This document shows positions 1-8,680 of a DNA stretch of 64,000 nucleotides, in pieces; the stretch's first letter is position 1, and the number at the start of each line of letters is the position of its first letter. Under the pieces are notes generated by a model. It saw only the letters and a list, made by a program, of their open reading frames with translations, had not been told where the DNA came from and ran no database searches. Both the position numbers and the translations under genes were made by a program. The stretch is taken from positions 1-64,000 of the forward strand of contig DDYB01000028.1 in the NCBI GenBank assembly GCA_002347265.1, written 5' to 3'. This DNA is from Desulfobacteraceae bacterium UBA2245 (GTDB lineage Bacteria; Desulfobacterota; Desulfobacteria; Desulfobacterales; UBA2245).

Positions 1-37
1 TCAAAATCAATCGCGGATTTTGGGAAGATATAAGTTC

Positions 38-66
38 TTGACAATTACATTCCGATTTTTTTAGAT
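38..66 (+). promoter_or_regulatory. Sigma-70-type promoter of prpE
   Basis: TTGACA at 38-43, a 17 bp spacer and TTAGAT at 61-66, about 66 bp before the prpE start codon. The -35 is consensus. Seen by eye; no start-site data. Confidence 0.6.
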
Positions 67-76
67 AAAAAATCTA

Positions 77-103
77 CTAGAACTGAACCTGTTCAAATTC
101 TAG
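77..103. promoter_or_regulatory. Imperfect dyad downstream of the prpE promoter (candidate operator)
   Basis: Arms CTAGAA..TGAAC and GTTCA..TTCTAG face each other across two bases, with a 1-2 base mismatch region inside the arms. The dyad lies just downstream of the -10 at 61-66, so it would cover the start of transcription or form a 5' leader hairpin. A repressor site for a propionate- or acyl-CoA-responsive regulator is an inference; no regulator gene is adjacent. Confidence 0.4.
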
Positions 104-131
104 TCAACCTGACACCTGATGGAGGCTCTGA

Positions 132-2036
132 ATGACCAATGCATATGAATCGGCATTTGAAAGATCCATAAACGACCCTGAAGGTTTCTGGGCTGAACCG
201 GCGCAGAACTGCCACTGGTACAAAAAATGGGACAGGGTGCTGGACGATTCAAACAAGCCGTTTTACCGGTGGTTTGCCGGCGGTCAGGTCAACACCTGCT
301 ACAACGCTCTTGACTATCACATCGAAAACGGACGAGGAAATCAGCCCGCCCTGATCTACGACAGTCCCGTAACCGGTGCCGTTCGCAAATACACCTATGC
401 CGGGCTTCGCGACGAGGTGGCCCTGTTCGCGGGCGTTCTGACCAACCAGGGCATCGGCAGGGGAGACCGGGTCATCATCTATATGCCGATGATTCCCGAA
501 GCCGCCATCGCCATGCTGGCCTGCGCACGGATCGGCGCTGTTCATTCCGTGGTTTTCGGCGGTTTTGCCGCCAATGAGCTGGCCACGCGGATCAATGACG
601 CAAAGCCCAGAGCGATCGTATCGGCCTCCTGCGGAATAGAGATCAAGCGGATCATCCCCTACAAGCCGCTTCTGGATGAGGCGATCCGCCTGGCTGAATT
701 CAAACCTGAAAAATGCATCATCTACCAGCGACCCATGGAAAAGGCGCCGATGATCACGGGCCGGGACATCGACTGGAACACCGCCATGGCGGCGGCCGTT
801 CCTCAGGACTGCGTGCCGGTGGCCGCCACTGATCCACTGTATATTCTTTACACCTCGGGCACCACGGGTGATCCCAAGGGGGTGATCCGGGACAACGGCG
901 GTCATATGGTGTCCCTGAAGTGGTCCATGAAGGCCATCTACAACGTCGATCCCGGCGATGTCTTCTGGGCCGCCTCGGATGTCGGATGGGTGGTGGGCCA
1001 TTCCTATATCGTCTACGGGCCGCTGCTGGGGGGATGCACCACCGTCCTGTTCGAGGGAAAGCCCGTCGGGACTCCGGATGCCGGAGGTTTCTGGCGCGTG
1101 ATTTCGGAGCATAAGATAAAATGCATGTTTACCGCACCCACGGCCTTCAGAGCCATCAAGCGGGAGGATCCGAATGCCTTTCTGATGAAAAACTACGATT
1201 TGTCGTGTCTCAAGACGCTTTTTCTGGCCGGCGAGCGGCTTGATCCGGACACCCTGCAGTGGGCGGAAAAATGCCTGAAGATTCCGGTGATCGACCACTG
1301 GTGGCAGACCGAAACCGGATGGGCCATCTGCGCCAACTGCATGGGGCTTCATCCCCTCCCGGTCAAGACCGGATCTCCCACAAAGCCGGCGCCGGGGTGG
1401 GATATCCGGGTGGTGGATGCGGATTGCAATCCCGTGGAAACCGGTCAGACCGGGGCGCTGGTGGTCAGGTTGCCGCTTCCTCCGGGAACGCTGCCGAGTC
1501 TTTGGAACAACGATGAACGGTACGTTTCGTCCTACCTGTCCGAGTTTCCGGGTTACTTCAAGACGGCGGACGCCGGCTATATCGACCAGGACGGGTATGT
1601 CTACGTGATGTCCCGGACCGACGACATCATCAACGTGGCAGGCCACCGGCTTTCCACAGGGGCCATGGAAGAGGTACTGGCCGATCATCCGGATGTGGCC
1701 GAGTGCGCCGTGCTCGGGGTCGAAGACTCGCTCAAGGGACAGGAGCCCATCGGCTTTCTGGTTCTCAAGGCCGGAGTGAACCGTGATCCCGAAGAGATCG
1801 TCAGAGAAGTGATTCAGATGGTCCGGGACCGCATCGGTCCGGTAGCCGCCTTCAAGACCGCCACGGTGGTCCAGCGGCTTCCCAAGACCCGTTCGGGCAA
1901 GATTCTGCGGGGCACCATTCAGAAGATCGCCGACAACAAGGAATACAAAATTCCGGCCACCATCGATGACCCGAGCACGCTGCACGAAATCGAGGAGGCG
2001 CTGAACCGGATCGGTTTTCCGAAGAAAAGAGCTTGA
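132..2036 (+). CDS. prpE: Propionyl-CoA synthetase (acyl-CoA ligase, PrpE-like)
   Basis: 634-residue cytosolic AMP-forming ligase that activates propionate (or acetate) with ATP and CoA. The adenylation P-loop YTSGTTGDPKG is at about residues 240-250, DHWWQTETGW sits in the core, and the C-terminal domain carries PKTRSGKILRG with the catalytic lysine near residue 590. The N-terminus (ERSINDPEGFWAE) and the length resemble PrpE (about 628) rather than Acs (about 652), which favours propionate. The start follows a weak GGAGG-type site (ATGGAGGCTCTGA). It is a single gene with its own promoter. In a complete-oxidising or propionate-using anaerobe it would feed methylmalonyl-CoA metabolism (inference). 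Confidence 0.9.
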   Translation: MTNAYESAFERSINDPEGFWAEPAQNCHWYKKWDRVLDDSNKPFYRWFAGGQVNTCYNALDYHIENGRGNQPALIYDSPVTGAVRKYTYAGLRDEVALFAGVLTNQGIGRGDRVIIYMPMIPEAAIAMLACARIGAVHSVVFGGFAANELATRINDAKPRAIVSASCGIEIKRIIPYKPLLDEAIRLAEFKPEKCIIYQRPMEKAPMITGRDIDWNTAMAAAVPQDCVPVAATDPLYILYTSGTTGDPKGVIRDNGGHMVSLKWSMKAIYNVDPGDVFWAASDVGWVVGHSYIVYGPLLGGCTTVLFEGKPVGTPDAGGFWRVISEHKIKCMFTAPTAFRAIKREDPNAFLMKNYDLSCLKTLFLAGERLDPDTLQWAEKCLKIPVIDHWWQTETGWAICANCMGLHPLPVKTGSPTKPAPGWDIRVVDADCNPVETGQTGALVVRLPLPPGTLPSLWNNDERYVSSYLSEFPGYFKTADAGYIDQDGYVYVMSRTDDIINVAGHRLSTGAMEEVLADHPDVAECAVLGVEDSLKGQEPIGFLVLKAGVNRDPEEIVREVIQMVRDRIGPVAAFKTATVVQRLPKTRSGKILRGTIQKIADNKEYKIPATIDDPSTLHEIEEALNRIGFPKKRA

Positions 2037-2162
2037 TCATCTGCCGGACGCGTTGCCCGACTTTCAGACGCATAGAGGCCCGCATGATCCCTGATAACAG
2101 GCAGTGCCGGCCTTTCGCTTTTCCGGGGGCCGCTTTCAGAATATTGGGTCAGACGGGAGTGG

Positions 2163-2203
2163 AAAAAAAGGAAACGGCAGCGCCGATGAGCGAACGCTGC
2201 CGT
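2163..2203 (-). terminator. Terminator of the Dus/SIR2 transcript
   Basis: Nine-base stem 2174-2182 / 2195-2203 (ACGGCAGCG and its complement). On the minus strand it is followed by a T-rich tract, TTTCC then seven T. It lies 73 bp past the dus stop. Confidence 0.75.
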
Positions 2204-2275
2204 AGAGAGGGGGTCTTTCGTTCTTTTAACGTACCATGTCGTAACAGGTTACAGAAAAAATTTTATTTTTCGGTT

Positions 2276-3307
2276 TCAGAACAGGCGGCTGAAGCAGGGC
2301 GCGGAGACGATCTCTGGGCCGGTCTTGAAGAAGTCATTCAGGGCCTGTTCGGTTTCTGCCACGGATCTGCATCGGGACATCAGGGCATGAAGGTGGTGCC
2401 CGTAGGTGAAATTGGCGGAAAAATACCCGGAAAATTTGTGAAAGCGTCTCAGGGCCGTATCCGGTCCGAAATGGTGGGCCAGGCGTTCGAGAAGCCGGCA
2501 GGCGCATTGAAGGTAAATTTCCGGGCCGAAATCGCGCAGTCCTGTCCACTGCGCAAATATCCAGGGCTTTGCCGCGGCGATGCGGCCAAGCGACACGGCA
2601 TCGCATCCGGTCTGTGTCAGCATGCGAAGGCAGTCCTCGGGGCTGAATACATCGCCGTTTCCGGATACCGGTATCGAGACGGCCTGCTTGACCCTGGCGA
2701 TATGTTCCCATCTGGGGGGCCGGGTCCGGCGATCCGGCGCCGTCCGGGGGTGAAAGGTCAGGGCGTCGGCGCCGGCATCTTCAAACCGTCTGGCCAGGGA
2801 TACGGCGTATTCTGAGTCATCTTTCCAGCCGGTGCGGAATTTGACGAAAAGGGGAATGCGCACCGCTTTTCTGACCGCCCTGACGATGCTTTCGGCCAGG
2901 ACCGGATCCTTCAGCACCTCGGCGCCGCATTGCTGCCGGCAGATGACCTTCGCGCTGCACCCGAAATTGATGTCCACGCCGAAAAACCCCCTGGCCTCCA
3001 CCTGGACTGCGGCCTCGGCCATCATTCTCGGATCGTTTCCAAAGATCTGGCATACGAGGAATTCGAGCTCCTCCGGAGTCCACATGAATCCATGAATGTT
3101 GTTTCCAGCCCCGTGGCGGACGCTTCGGGCGCTGCACATTCCGGAAAACAGAAGCCCGCACCCTCCGTAGGATAGAATCAGCCCGCGCAGGGCCGGATTG
3201 CTCAGCTTGGCCATGGGGGCCAGAAAAAGCCGGCCGGCTAATTGTTTGCCGCCGATGTTCAGGGGTTGGTTGAGCCGCCGGGCCAGTTCAATGGCGGTTT
3301 CATTCAT
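2276..3307 (-). CDS. dus: tRNA-dihydrouridine synthase family protein
   Basis: 343-residue flavoenzyme of the Dus family (TIM barrel plus helical C-terminal domain), which reduces uridine in tRNA using NAD(P)H and FMN. Family signatures are the FMN-loop start LFLAPMAKLSNPALR, the catalytic-cysteine segment VDINFGCSAKVI (residues about 110-121), FVKFRTGW, the FHPRT segment and GNGDVFS. The usual GCP(x)K and HGRT motifs are altered here (GCS, HPRT), so it is a divergent Dus branch and the target position cannot be assigned. The ATG overlaps the stop of the upstream SIR2-like gene by 8 bases (ATGAATGA), which implies translational coupling. A hairpin terminator follows at 2163-2203. Confidence 0.82.
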   Translation of the reverse strand: MNETAIELARRLNQPLNIGGKQLAGRLFLAPMAKLSNPALRGLILSYGGCGLLFSGMCSARSVRHGAGNNIHGFMWTPEELEFLVCQIFGNDPRMMAEAAVQVEARGFFGVDINFGCSAKVICRQQCGAEVLKDPVLAESIVRAVRKAVRIPLFVKFRTGWKDDSEYAVSLARRFEDAGADALTFHPRTAPDRRTRPPRWEHIARVKQAVSIPVSGNGDVFSPEDCLRMLTQTGCDAVSLGRIAAAKPWIFAQWTGLRDFGPEIYLQCACRLLERLAHHFGPDTALRRFHKFSGYFSANFTYGHHLHALMSRCRSVAETEQALNDFFKTGPEIVSAPCFSRLF

Positions 3308-4424
3308 GGCGGCACAGACGGCGCATCAGACCGGCATCGGTGACGACTTCTTCAAAAGCCAGGGGAATATACTCGATTTTTCCCAGGGAGGCGTAGGCCT
3401 GTTTCAGGGCCGGATCATCCTGCGAATTGACCACTATCAGCGGCGTGCCGGGCCGGAGATTTTTCTTGAACAGGGCCTTGATATGAACGTCGGCATCGGA
3501 AAAAGAATATCCGATGAAAACCACCTTTCGGCATTTTCGGATTTCCCGGGCCGCCTCCTCCATCAACTGGACGATTACCGGATGACGGGTGTTTTTCAGA
3601 TGGGTCGGCGGCACGATCAGGGTCTGAAACCGGGTTTTGTCCAGCGGGCAGAGGTATTCATACACCCTGGATCGGTCCGGGTTGCTGTCGGAATTTTCAT
3701 AACGCAGAAATCCGCCGGTTTTCAGGTCGATATCCGTATTCCACGGGGTCAGCAGCACCTGATTGCAGCAGTTGCAGAATTTCCAGTTCAGGCTTCCGTG
3801 AAGCTTTATGATCTTCACCGGTCTGGGATCGGCGCCGGGTTTGACCGGAACGGGTTTGCGGACGTCCCGCCACCAGTTGGCCCATCCGATTTCGTCGGTG
3901 TAGTCGAAATTCATCAGGTGGACGCAGTAGTCGATGTAAGCGAAATCCGGATACAGAAAATTGAAAGCCTCATCGAGCAGGGTGTCGTAATTCAGGGTGA
4001 GTATGGAAATGTTCCGGTTGGACTGCCGGACGGTTTCCCAGAACTGGTGATAAACGCCTGCATAAGCTCTGGGTTTGTGACCGATGGCGTAATGAATGAG
4101 CTTGATCAGGGATTCCTTGATTTCCTGAATCCGGGAGGTGCTGTAAATGCCGCCGAGGCTCTCCTGATGCTCGATGAAATAATCCAGATAGCCGAATACC
4201 GACTCCAGGCTCGGATAGGCGCCGGACTCGATTCTGAAATTTTCCAGAATGAAACGGCTTACGCCCTGCGCGATTTCCGATGCGGCCAGGGCCGGATCAG
4301 AGCCGCCGAGAATGTAGGGCAGAAGGCCTTTTTTCAAAGGCGCGCCGTCGGCGTAGGAGGCGCCGGCGCCAAGGACCAGCACCACATCCCGGACCGGTTC
4401 GTATTCGATGAATTTTTCGTTCAT
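3300..4424 (-). CDS. SIR2-like domain protein (possible NAD+-binding enzyme)
   Basis: 374 residues. The N-terminus has the Rossmann-type loop VLVLGAGASYADGAP (about residues 14-28). Further on are LTLNYDTLLDEAF, IKLHGSLNW and the C-terminal FIGYSFSDADVHIKALF. This is the order seen in the SIR2_2-like family: GAGAS loop, N..D, LHG with the candidate catalytic His, and GYSFxD. Such proteins include NAD+-hydrolysing defence effectors but also uncharacterised stand-alone proteins; nothing beside it is a known defence partner. A CxxC-like pair (FCNCCNQV) after the LHG segment suggests a zinc site inserted in the domain. It is the first gene of a two-gene unit with dus, with an 8 bp overlap. Biochemical role unknown. 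Confidence 0.75.
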   Translation of the reverse strand: MNEKFIEYEPVRDVVLVLGAGASYADGAPLKKGLLPYILGGSDPALAASEIAQGVSRFILENFRIESGAYPSLESVFGYLDYFIEHQESLGGIYSTSRIQEIKESLIKLIHYAIGHKPRAYAGVYHQFWETVRQSNRNISILTLNYDTLLDEAFNFLYPDFAYIDYCVHLMNFDYTDEIGWANWWRDVRKPVPVKPGADPRPVKIIKLHGSLNWKFCNCCNQVLLTPWNTDIDLKTGGFLRYENSDSNPDRSRVYEYLCPLDKTRFQTLIVPPTHLKNTRHPVIVQLMEEAAREIRKCRKVVFIGYSFSDADVHIKALFKKNLRPGTPLIVVNSQDDPALKQAYASLGKIEYIPLAFEEVVTDAGLMRRLCRHE

Positions 4425-4547
4425 AGTGCGCGGATAGTATCATCCGGATTACCGGGATGGAAACGATTTTTTTATGTTCACGCCACGGGCGCATGTGATA
4501 TGTTATGTCCTTGATGATGGATTTGAGAATTCAAACAGGAGGATAAA

Positions 4548-4859
4548 ATGAGCGTGATTGCCGATTTGGCCATATTTCCTCTGGACAAGGGAGAGAGCCT
4601 GAGCGCCTATGTGGTCCGGGCCGTGGAAATCATCAAAAAAAGCGGGCTGGCTCATACCATGACGCCCATGGGAACCTGCATCGAGGGCCAATGGGAAGAG
4701 GTGATGGATGTGGTGACCCGGTGCTTCAGGGCGTTTGAAAAGGACTGCAACCGGGTTTATCTGACCCTGAAGATCGACTGGCGTAAAGCTGGGAAAGTTC
4801 GGATGTGCCGGAAAATCGATTCAGTGCAGAGCAAACTTGTTGTTCCGCCTTCTGCTTGA
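4548..4859 (+). CDS. MTH1187-family thiamine-binding protein
   Basis: 103 residues with the family start SVIADLAIFPLDKGESLSAYV and the middle segment HTMTPMGTCIEGQWEEV, typical of the ferredoxin-fold MTH1187/YkoF-like (formerly DUF77) proteins that bind thiamine or related pyrimidines. The family is about 100 residues, so the gene is full length. A strong AGGAGG precedes the ATG by about 6 bases. It stands alone, divergent from the SIR2-like gene. I see no TPP riboswitch in the short leader, and the cellular role of the family is poorly known. Confidence 0.85.
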   Translation: MSVIADLAIFPLDKGESLSAYVVRAVEIIKKSGLAHTMTPMGTCIEGQWEEVMDVVTRCFRAFEKDCNRVYLTLKIDWRKAGKVRMCRKIDSVQSKLVVPPSA

Positions 4860-4964
4860 ACGCATCAGAAAGAAAACCGATGTATTGCAGCATGCGGAGT
4901 TTCAAAGAAACTTGAACTCAGGAAGGCTAAAATGATTTTTCTTAAAAACCAAGGAGAAAGAAAC

Positions 4965-5762
4965 ATGAAAGAGAGAGTCAGTCTGATGTTGGCGGTCTGC
5001 TGGGTTGTGGCCGTGGTATTTGCAGCCGGCGTCTGTTTTGCCGGCGGTCATGAAGCCGCCCAAAAACCCGATCCGGACCAGGTCATTGAAATGCTCAAGG
5101 CAGGAAACGCCCGCTTTGTTTCCGGCAAGGCCGCTTATCCCAACCAGGATGCCGCCCGGCTGCGGCTGGCCGGAACCGAGAATCAGGGAAATCATGCCTA
5201 TGCCACGGTCATCTCCTGCTCCGACTCACGGGTGCCGGTGGAGTTGATTTTTGATGCCGGCGTGATGGATATTTTCGTGGTCCGGGTGGCCGGAAATGTC
5301 TGCGATGTGGATGAGATCGGATCCATCGAGTACGGACTGGCCCATGTCAACACCCCGGTTCTGGTGGTTCTGGGCCACACCCAGTGCGGCGCGGTCACAG
5401 CGGTCACCCACGCCATTCACGGTACGGGTCACGCCCTGGAAAGAAATATTCCGCCCCTGGTGGACAACATCAAACCGGCGGTTGAACGCGCCATGGCGAT
5501 GCACCCGGACGCCCACGGCGATGAGGTGATACCGTTTGCCACCGAAGAGAACATCTGGCAGGGAATCGAAGATCTGTTCATGGCAAGCCCCGCCAGTCGC
5601 GAACTCGTCAAGAGCGCCAAAGTCAAGGTCATGGGCGCCATGTATGACGTGAGCACGGGAAAGGTTTCCTGGCTGCCGGCGAGCAAGACGCTTGAGATTC
5701 TCAGGAAAGTGGAAGCCGATCCCAAAAGGGCGATGGACGCCATGGCCGGGGGAGGGCATTGA
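4965..5762 (+). CDS. Exported beta-class carbonic anhydrase
   Basis: 265 residues. A hydrophobic N-terminal segment with an AxA-like end (residues 1-27, ending VCFAGG) looks like a Sec signal peptide, so the enzyme should act in the periplasm. The zinc ligands are in CSDSRVP (Cys, Asp/Arg dyad) and HTQCGA (His, Cys), which define the beta class and CO2/bicarbonate interconversion. The start at 4965 is chosen because AAGGAG lies at 4951-4956; an in-frame ATG at 4932 would destroy the signal peptide N-terminus. A strong bidirectional terminator follows (5817-5850). Periplasmic beta-carbonic anhydrases occur in several anaerobes and may help bicarbonate or CO2 supply (inference). Confidence 0.9.
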   Translation: MKERVSLMLAVCWVVAVVFAAGVCFAGGHEAAQKPDPDQVIEMLKAGNARFVSGKAAYPNQDAARLRLAGTENQGNHAYATVISCSDSRVPVELIFDAGVMDIFVVRVAGNVCDVDEIGSIEYGLAHVNTPVLVVLGHTQCGAVTAVTHAIHGTGHALERNIPPLVDNIKPAVERAMAMHPDAHGDEVIPFATEENIWQGIEDLFMASPASRELVKSAKVKVMGAMYDVSTGKVSWLPASKTLEILRKVEADPKRAMDAMAGGGH

Positions 5763-5816
5763 TGAACTGAAATCCGTTGCGGGGTTCGTCGCGCGAACGG
5801 ATACGAACATTTCATG

Positions 5817-5850
5817 CGGCAGGGGTTTTAAAATCCCTGCCGTTTTTTAT
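5817..5850. terminator. Bidirectional terminator between carbonic anhydrase and methyltransferase genes
   Basis: Stem CGGCAGGG (5817-5824) with CCCTGCCG (5835-5842), an AT-pairing loop, and six T at 5843-5848. Serves the plus-strand gene; on the minus strand it overlaps the end of the methyltransferase gene. Confidence 0.8.
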
Positions 5851-7034
5851 TCGATGCGGCCCCACAGCAGGGCGGGCCTCAGGCCGCCGTGAGGAAAACG
5901 CATCGATGCGAACTGGAACGGAACTCTGGATGCCCAGTCGAACTCAGGAACGATCAGGACTGCGGTCCAGCCCCGGTAGTCGGTTTTCAGTTTTGCGCAG
6001 ATTTCCCGAAAGAGACGGCGGCTGGTTTCAGGATTTTCGAGGCGCAGCCCGTAAGGGGGATTGATGGCCACAACCCCCTTTCCCTTTGTCAGGTCCGATG
6101 GACAAAGCGAAAAGAAATCCCGCTTCTCCACGGAAACCACATTCGAAAACCCATGCGCGGCAACGCATTCCTGGAGCCGCGTGCAGGCGCCGGCATCGAT
6201 ATCCGATGCAAAAATGGCCGCTGTTCTGCGAACCGCAAATCCTTTCTGCGCCGCTTTTTTGATGAAATTCCACCGGGCGGGCTGAAACGCGGGCCAACTC
6301 ATGAAGGAGAATTCCCGGAACCAGCCCGGAGGCACGTTGCCGGCGATCAGCGCGGCTTCGAGGGAAAAGGCGCCGGACCCGCACATGGGGTCGATCAGGG
6401 GAACGGAGCCCGTGTATCCGGCCGTCATCAGGGCGCCGGCCGCCAGGGTTTCCCGGATCGGGGCCCGGTGCGCATGGCGTTTGATGCCCCTTTTGTAGAG
6501 CAGGTCGCCGCAGGCATCCAGGGAAACAGTGACGGCGTCATCGGCGATACGGACAAACAGACGCTGATCCGATAAGCCTTCGGAGGCATCGAGCTTATCG
6601 GCGATGATCTGCATGATCCGTTCGGAAACGGCGCGCTGGTGGTAGAGTCTGGAGTGCGCGGAGATCACATGTATCCGTGGAGCACTGCGGGCCGGGAGAA
6701 AAAGTTCCCAGTTAAAGGCGTTTATCTTTTCCTCGAGTCTGCGGAAATTCGTTGCGCGGAAACGCGTCAGTCGCATCAGAATGCGGCTCGCGCACCGGAG
6801 ATGCAGAACGGCCGAGTACAGATCTTCAAGCCGGCCGCTGAAGGCGATTCCCCCCGGGCTGATTTCGGCCTGGATTTGGCGGAGCGGCTCTTTTTTGAGT
6901 TCATCTGCAACGATATTTTCAAAGCCCGGAGCAACAACGATGAAAAATTCGTGAATGCGGCCCGTCACCCGCCGTCTGATGCGTTTTTTCAGCCGGTCAT
7001 TGATGGATTGGGTTTGATTTTGAAGGCCTGGCAT
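5847..7034 (-). CDS. THUMP-domain RNA methyltransferase, RlmL N-terminal-like
   Basis: 395 residues. The N-terminal part (about 30-150) is a THUMP-like RNA-binding region beginning EFFIVVAPGFENIVADELK. The rest is a class I SAM methyltransferase with DPMCGSGAFSLEAALIA (motif I) and the NPPYGLRLE catalytic motif of N2-guanine or N6-adenine transferases. It matches the RlmL half of RlmKL or YcbY-like proteins, which make m2G in 23S rRNA; the RlmK half is absent. I take ATG 7034; the reading frame stays open to a TTG at 7061 but no ribosome site supports it. It is a single gene. Confidence 0.82.
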   Translation of the reverse strand: MPGLQNQTQSINDRLKKRIRRRVTGRIHEFFIVVAPGFENIVADELKKEPLRQIQAEISPGGIAFSGRLEDLYSAVLHLRCASRILMRLTRFRATNFRRLEEKINAFNWELFLPARSAPRIHVISAHSRLYHQRAVSERIMQIIADKLDASEGLSDQRLFVRIADDAVTVSLDACGDLLYKRGIKRHAHRAPIRETLAAGALMTAGYTGSVPLIDPMCGSGAFSLEAALIAGNVPPGWFREFSFMSWPAFQPARWNFIKKAAQKGFAVRRTAAIFASDIDAGACTRLQECVAAHGFSNVVSVEKRDFFSLCPSDLTKGKGVVAINPPYGLRLENPETSRRLFREICAKLKTDYRGWTAVLIVPEFDWASRVPFQFASMRFPHGGLRPALLWGRIE

Positions 7035-7273
7035 AAGATTCTTCGGCGTTGTTGAATTCAATTGCAGATCAGCGGATTTGTCTGATCACCGGCAAAACGC
7101 GAATCGAATAATCCGGTGAATTCTTTTCCGGACTGTGATAAGAGGCCGGATTGAACAGAAATTTTTAACAGGTGAAGACGGTTTTGTAAATGGATTTTCA
7201 GATCTTGAACATCCGGGCTGAAGCGCAACCGGCCGTGTGATGTTTCAAGCAAGGGAAAAGGTAGGGTCGTCAC

Positions 7274-7984
7274 ATGAGTTTGATTGAATTTTCCGACAGC
7301 GGCCGGCTGGTCTGCCAACTGCTGACGGCGGCCTTCCTCGGAGGGCTGATCGGCCTGGAGAGGGAAATGCACGGCGAAAGCGCCGGGTTTCGCACCAACA
7401 TCATGATCTGCATGAGCGCATGCCTGATGATGCAGGTGTCGCTGAATATGGAGACCCTTTTCCGTCATCTGGACACCAATGCCGCGGTGCGTCTGGATCC
7501 GGGCCGGATCGCCTCCTACGCGGTTGCGGGCATGGGATTTCTGGGAGGCGGCGCGATTATCAAGGGATCCGGTTCGGTTCGCGGGCTGACCACGGCAGCG
7601 GGGCTGTGGATGCTTACCGGTGTGGGGTTGGCCGTGGGAGCGGGTTTCTACCTTCCGGCGGTTATGACCGTTTTGATCGCGGCCATGGTTCTCTATGGAC
7701 TGCGGCGCTTCAAGGGCCGGCTTCAACGGGAGAAACGGGCCAGCATTACCGTTGTCGCCACTCCGGGCATATGCGACTGGCCGTCCGTGGAGGCTGTTTT
7801 TAACCGTGACGGTTCGATCACGGTTGAAAGAAGAAGCTACCGGAACAATTTCGCTCAGAATATTGCCGTGTACGATTTCCGCATCCTTTCCATCGGCGAG
7901 CGGCAGTGGCAGGAGATCTATAATCAGCTTGCCGCTCTGAAAGGGGTGATCGAGGTTTCCTGGACGTACGGCATCGTGGTCTGA
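7274..7984 (+). CDS. MgtC/SapB family inner-membrane protein
   Basis: 236 residues. The N-terminal 140 residues have four to five hydrophobic helices with the MgtC signature GGLIGLEREMHGESAGFRTN and GMGFLGGGAIIKGSGSVRGLTTAAGLW. The C-terminal about 80 residues are a soluble domain (ACT-like in relatives). MgtC proteins modulate membrane ATPase activity and magnesium homeostasis or acid tolerance. I see no magnesium-type riboswitch in the 210 bp upstream. It is a single gene. Confidence 0.87.
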   Translation: MSLIEFSDSGRLVCQLLTAAFLGGLIGLEREMHGESAGFRTNIMICMSACLMMQVSLNMETLFRHLDTNAAVRLDPGRIASYAVAGMGFLGGGAIIKGSGSVRGLTTAAGLWMLTGVGLAVGAGFYLPAVMTVLIAAMVLYGLRRFKGRLQREKRASITVVATPGICDWPSVEAVFNRDGSITVERRSYRNNFAQNIAVYDFRILSIGERQWQEIYNQLAALKGVIEVSWTYGIVV

Positions 7985-8105
7985 TTTGAGCGCGCGGCCG
8001 GCCCCGGATTGACTTTGCCGGATGATTCGGGTATTTCGAAAGACAGGTTGACGGCACGGCGCATAAGCGGAAAGTTACACACTCATCGATCAAAGGAGAC
8101 GGTTC

Positions 8106-8540
8106 ATGGCAGGGATTAACAAGGTGATACTCGTCGGGAATCTGGGAAAAGATCCGGAGGTTCGTTATTTTTCGGACGGCACGGCCGTGGTGAATTTCAG
8201 CATCGCCACTTCGGAAGAGTGGAAGGACAAGAATACCGGCGAGAAAAAAGTAAAGACCGAGTGGCATCGAATCGTGGCTTTTAGAAAACTCGCCGAGATC
8301 TGCGGGGAATATCTGAGCAAGGGCAAGCAGGTATATCTGGAAGGCAAACTCCAGACGCGTTCCTGGGAAAAGGACGGCGTGACCCGCTACACCACCGAAA
8401 TCGTGGCCGACCGGCTTCAGATGCTCGGCGGCCGGGACGCTTCCGATGTCGGGCGGCCGTCCGGCGGACCGCCCGACGCCGGAGCGCGAGGTTCCGAGGG
8501 ATATCCTCCCGGTATTCCGGAAGACGATATTCCATTCTGA
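8106..8540 (+). CDS. ssb: Single-stranded DNA-binding protein
   Basis: 144 residues. An N-terminal OB fold (1-108) starts [19 protein letters not shown] and includes TEWHRIVAF; a Gly/Pro/Ser-rich linker follows, and the acidic tail ends DDIPF, the conserved partner-binding tip. AAAGGAG lies 7 bases before the ATG. It binds ssDNA as a tetramer in replication and repair. The stop codon is four bases from the inverted-repeat element at 8545, which may serve as its terminator. Confidence 0.95.
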   Translation: MAGINKVILVGNLGKDPEVRYFSDGTAVVNFSIATSEEWKDKNTGEKKVKTEWHRIVAFRKLAEICGEYLSKGKQVYLEGKLQTRSWEKDGVTRYTTEIVADRLQMLGGRDASDVGRPSGGPPDAGARGSEGYPPGIPEDDIPF

Positions 8541-8544
8541 CAGA

Positions 8545-8680
8545 CTGCTGAAAAAGTGCGCCCAAGGCTGCCATGCAGCATGGCGCGGCTCTCGCCAATG
8601 CTCATATATGCTTGAATATGCTGCGCTTGTCGCATCGCCGCGCGCCTTGTCCGGCAACCTGATTCTTGTTTTTTCAACAG
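8545..8680. repeat. Inverted-repeat element, copy A (MITE-like, about 136 bp)
   Basis: Begins CTGCTGAAAAA and ends TTTTTTCAACAG, so the ends are inverted repeats. The interior (from about 8592: CTCGCCAATGCTCA, ATATGCTTGAATATGCTGCG, ATCGCCGCGCGCCTTG) is nearly identical to copy B at 56711-56845, and a decayed copy lies at about 15121. No ORF. It lies directly downstream of ssb. Confidence 0.75.

Noticed and set aside
249..1985. 578-codon open frame on the minus strand inside prpE
   Set aside because: Lies fully antisense to a well-supported ligase gene, has no ribosome site or family motif, and is low in conserved hydrophobic pattern; an artefact of codon bias.
3198..4514. Plus-strand 438-codon open frame opposite the SIR2-like gene
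   Set aside because: Antisense to two genes with clear motifs; no recognisable domain.
4425..4547. TPP riboswitch before the thiamine-binding protein gene
   Set aside because: Leader is too short and lacks the conserved CUGAGA-type core.
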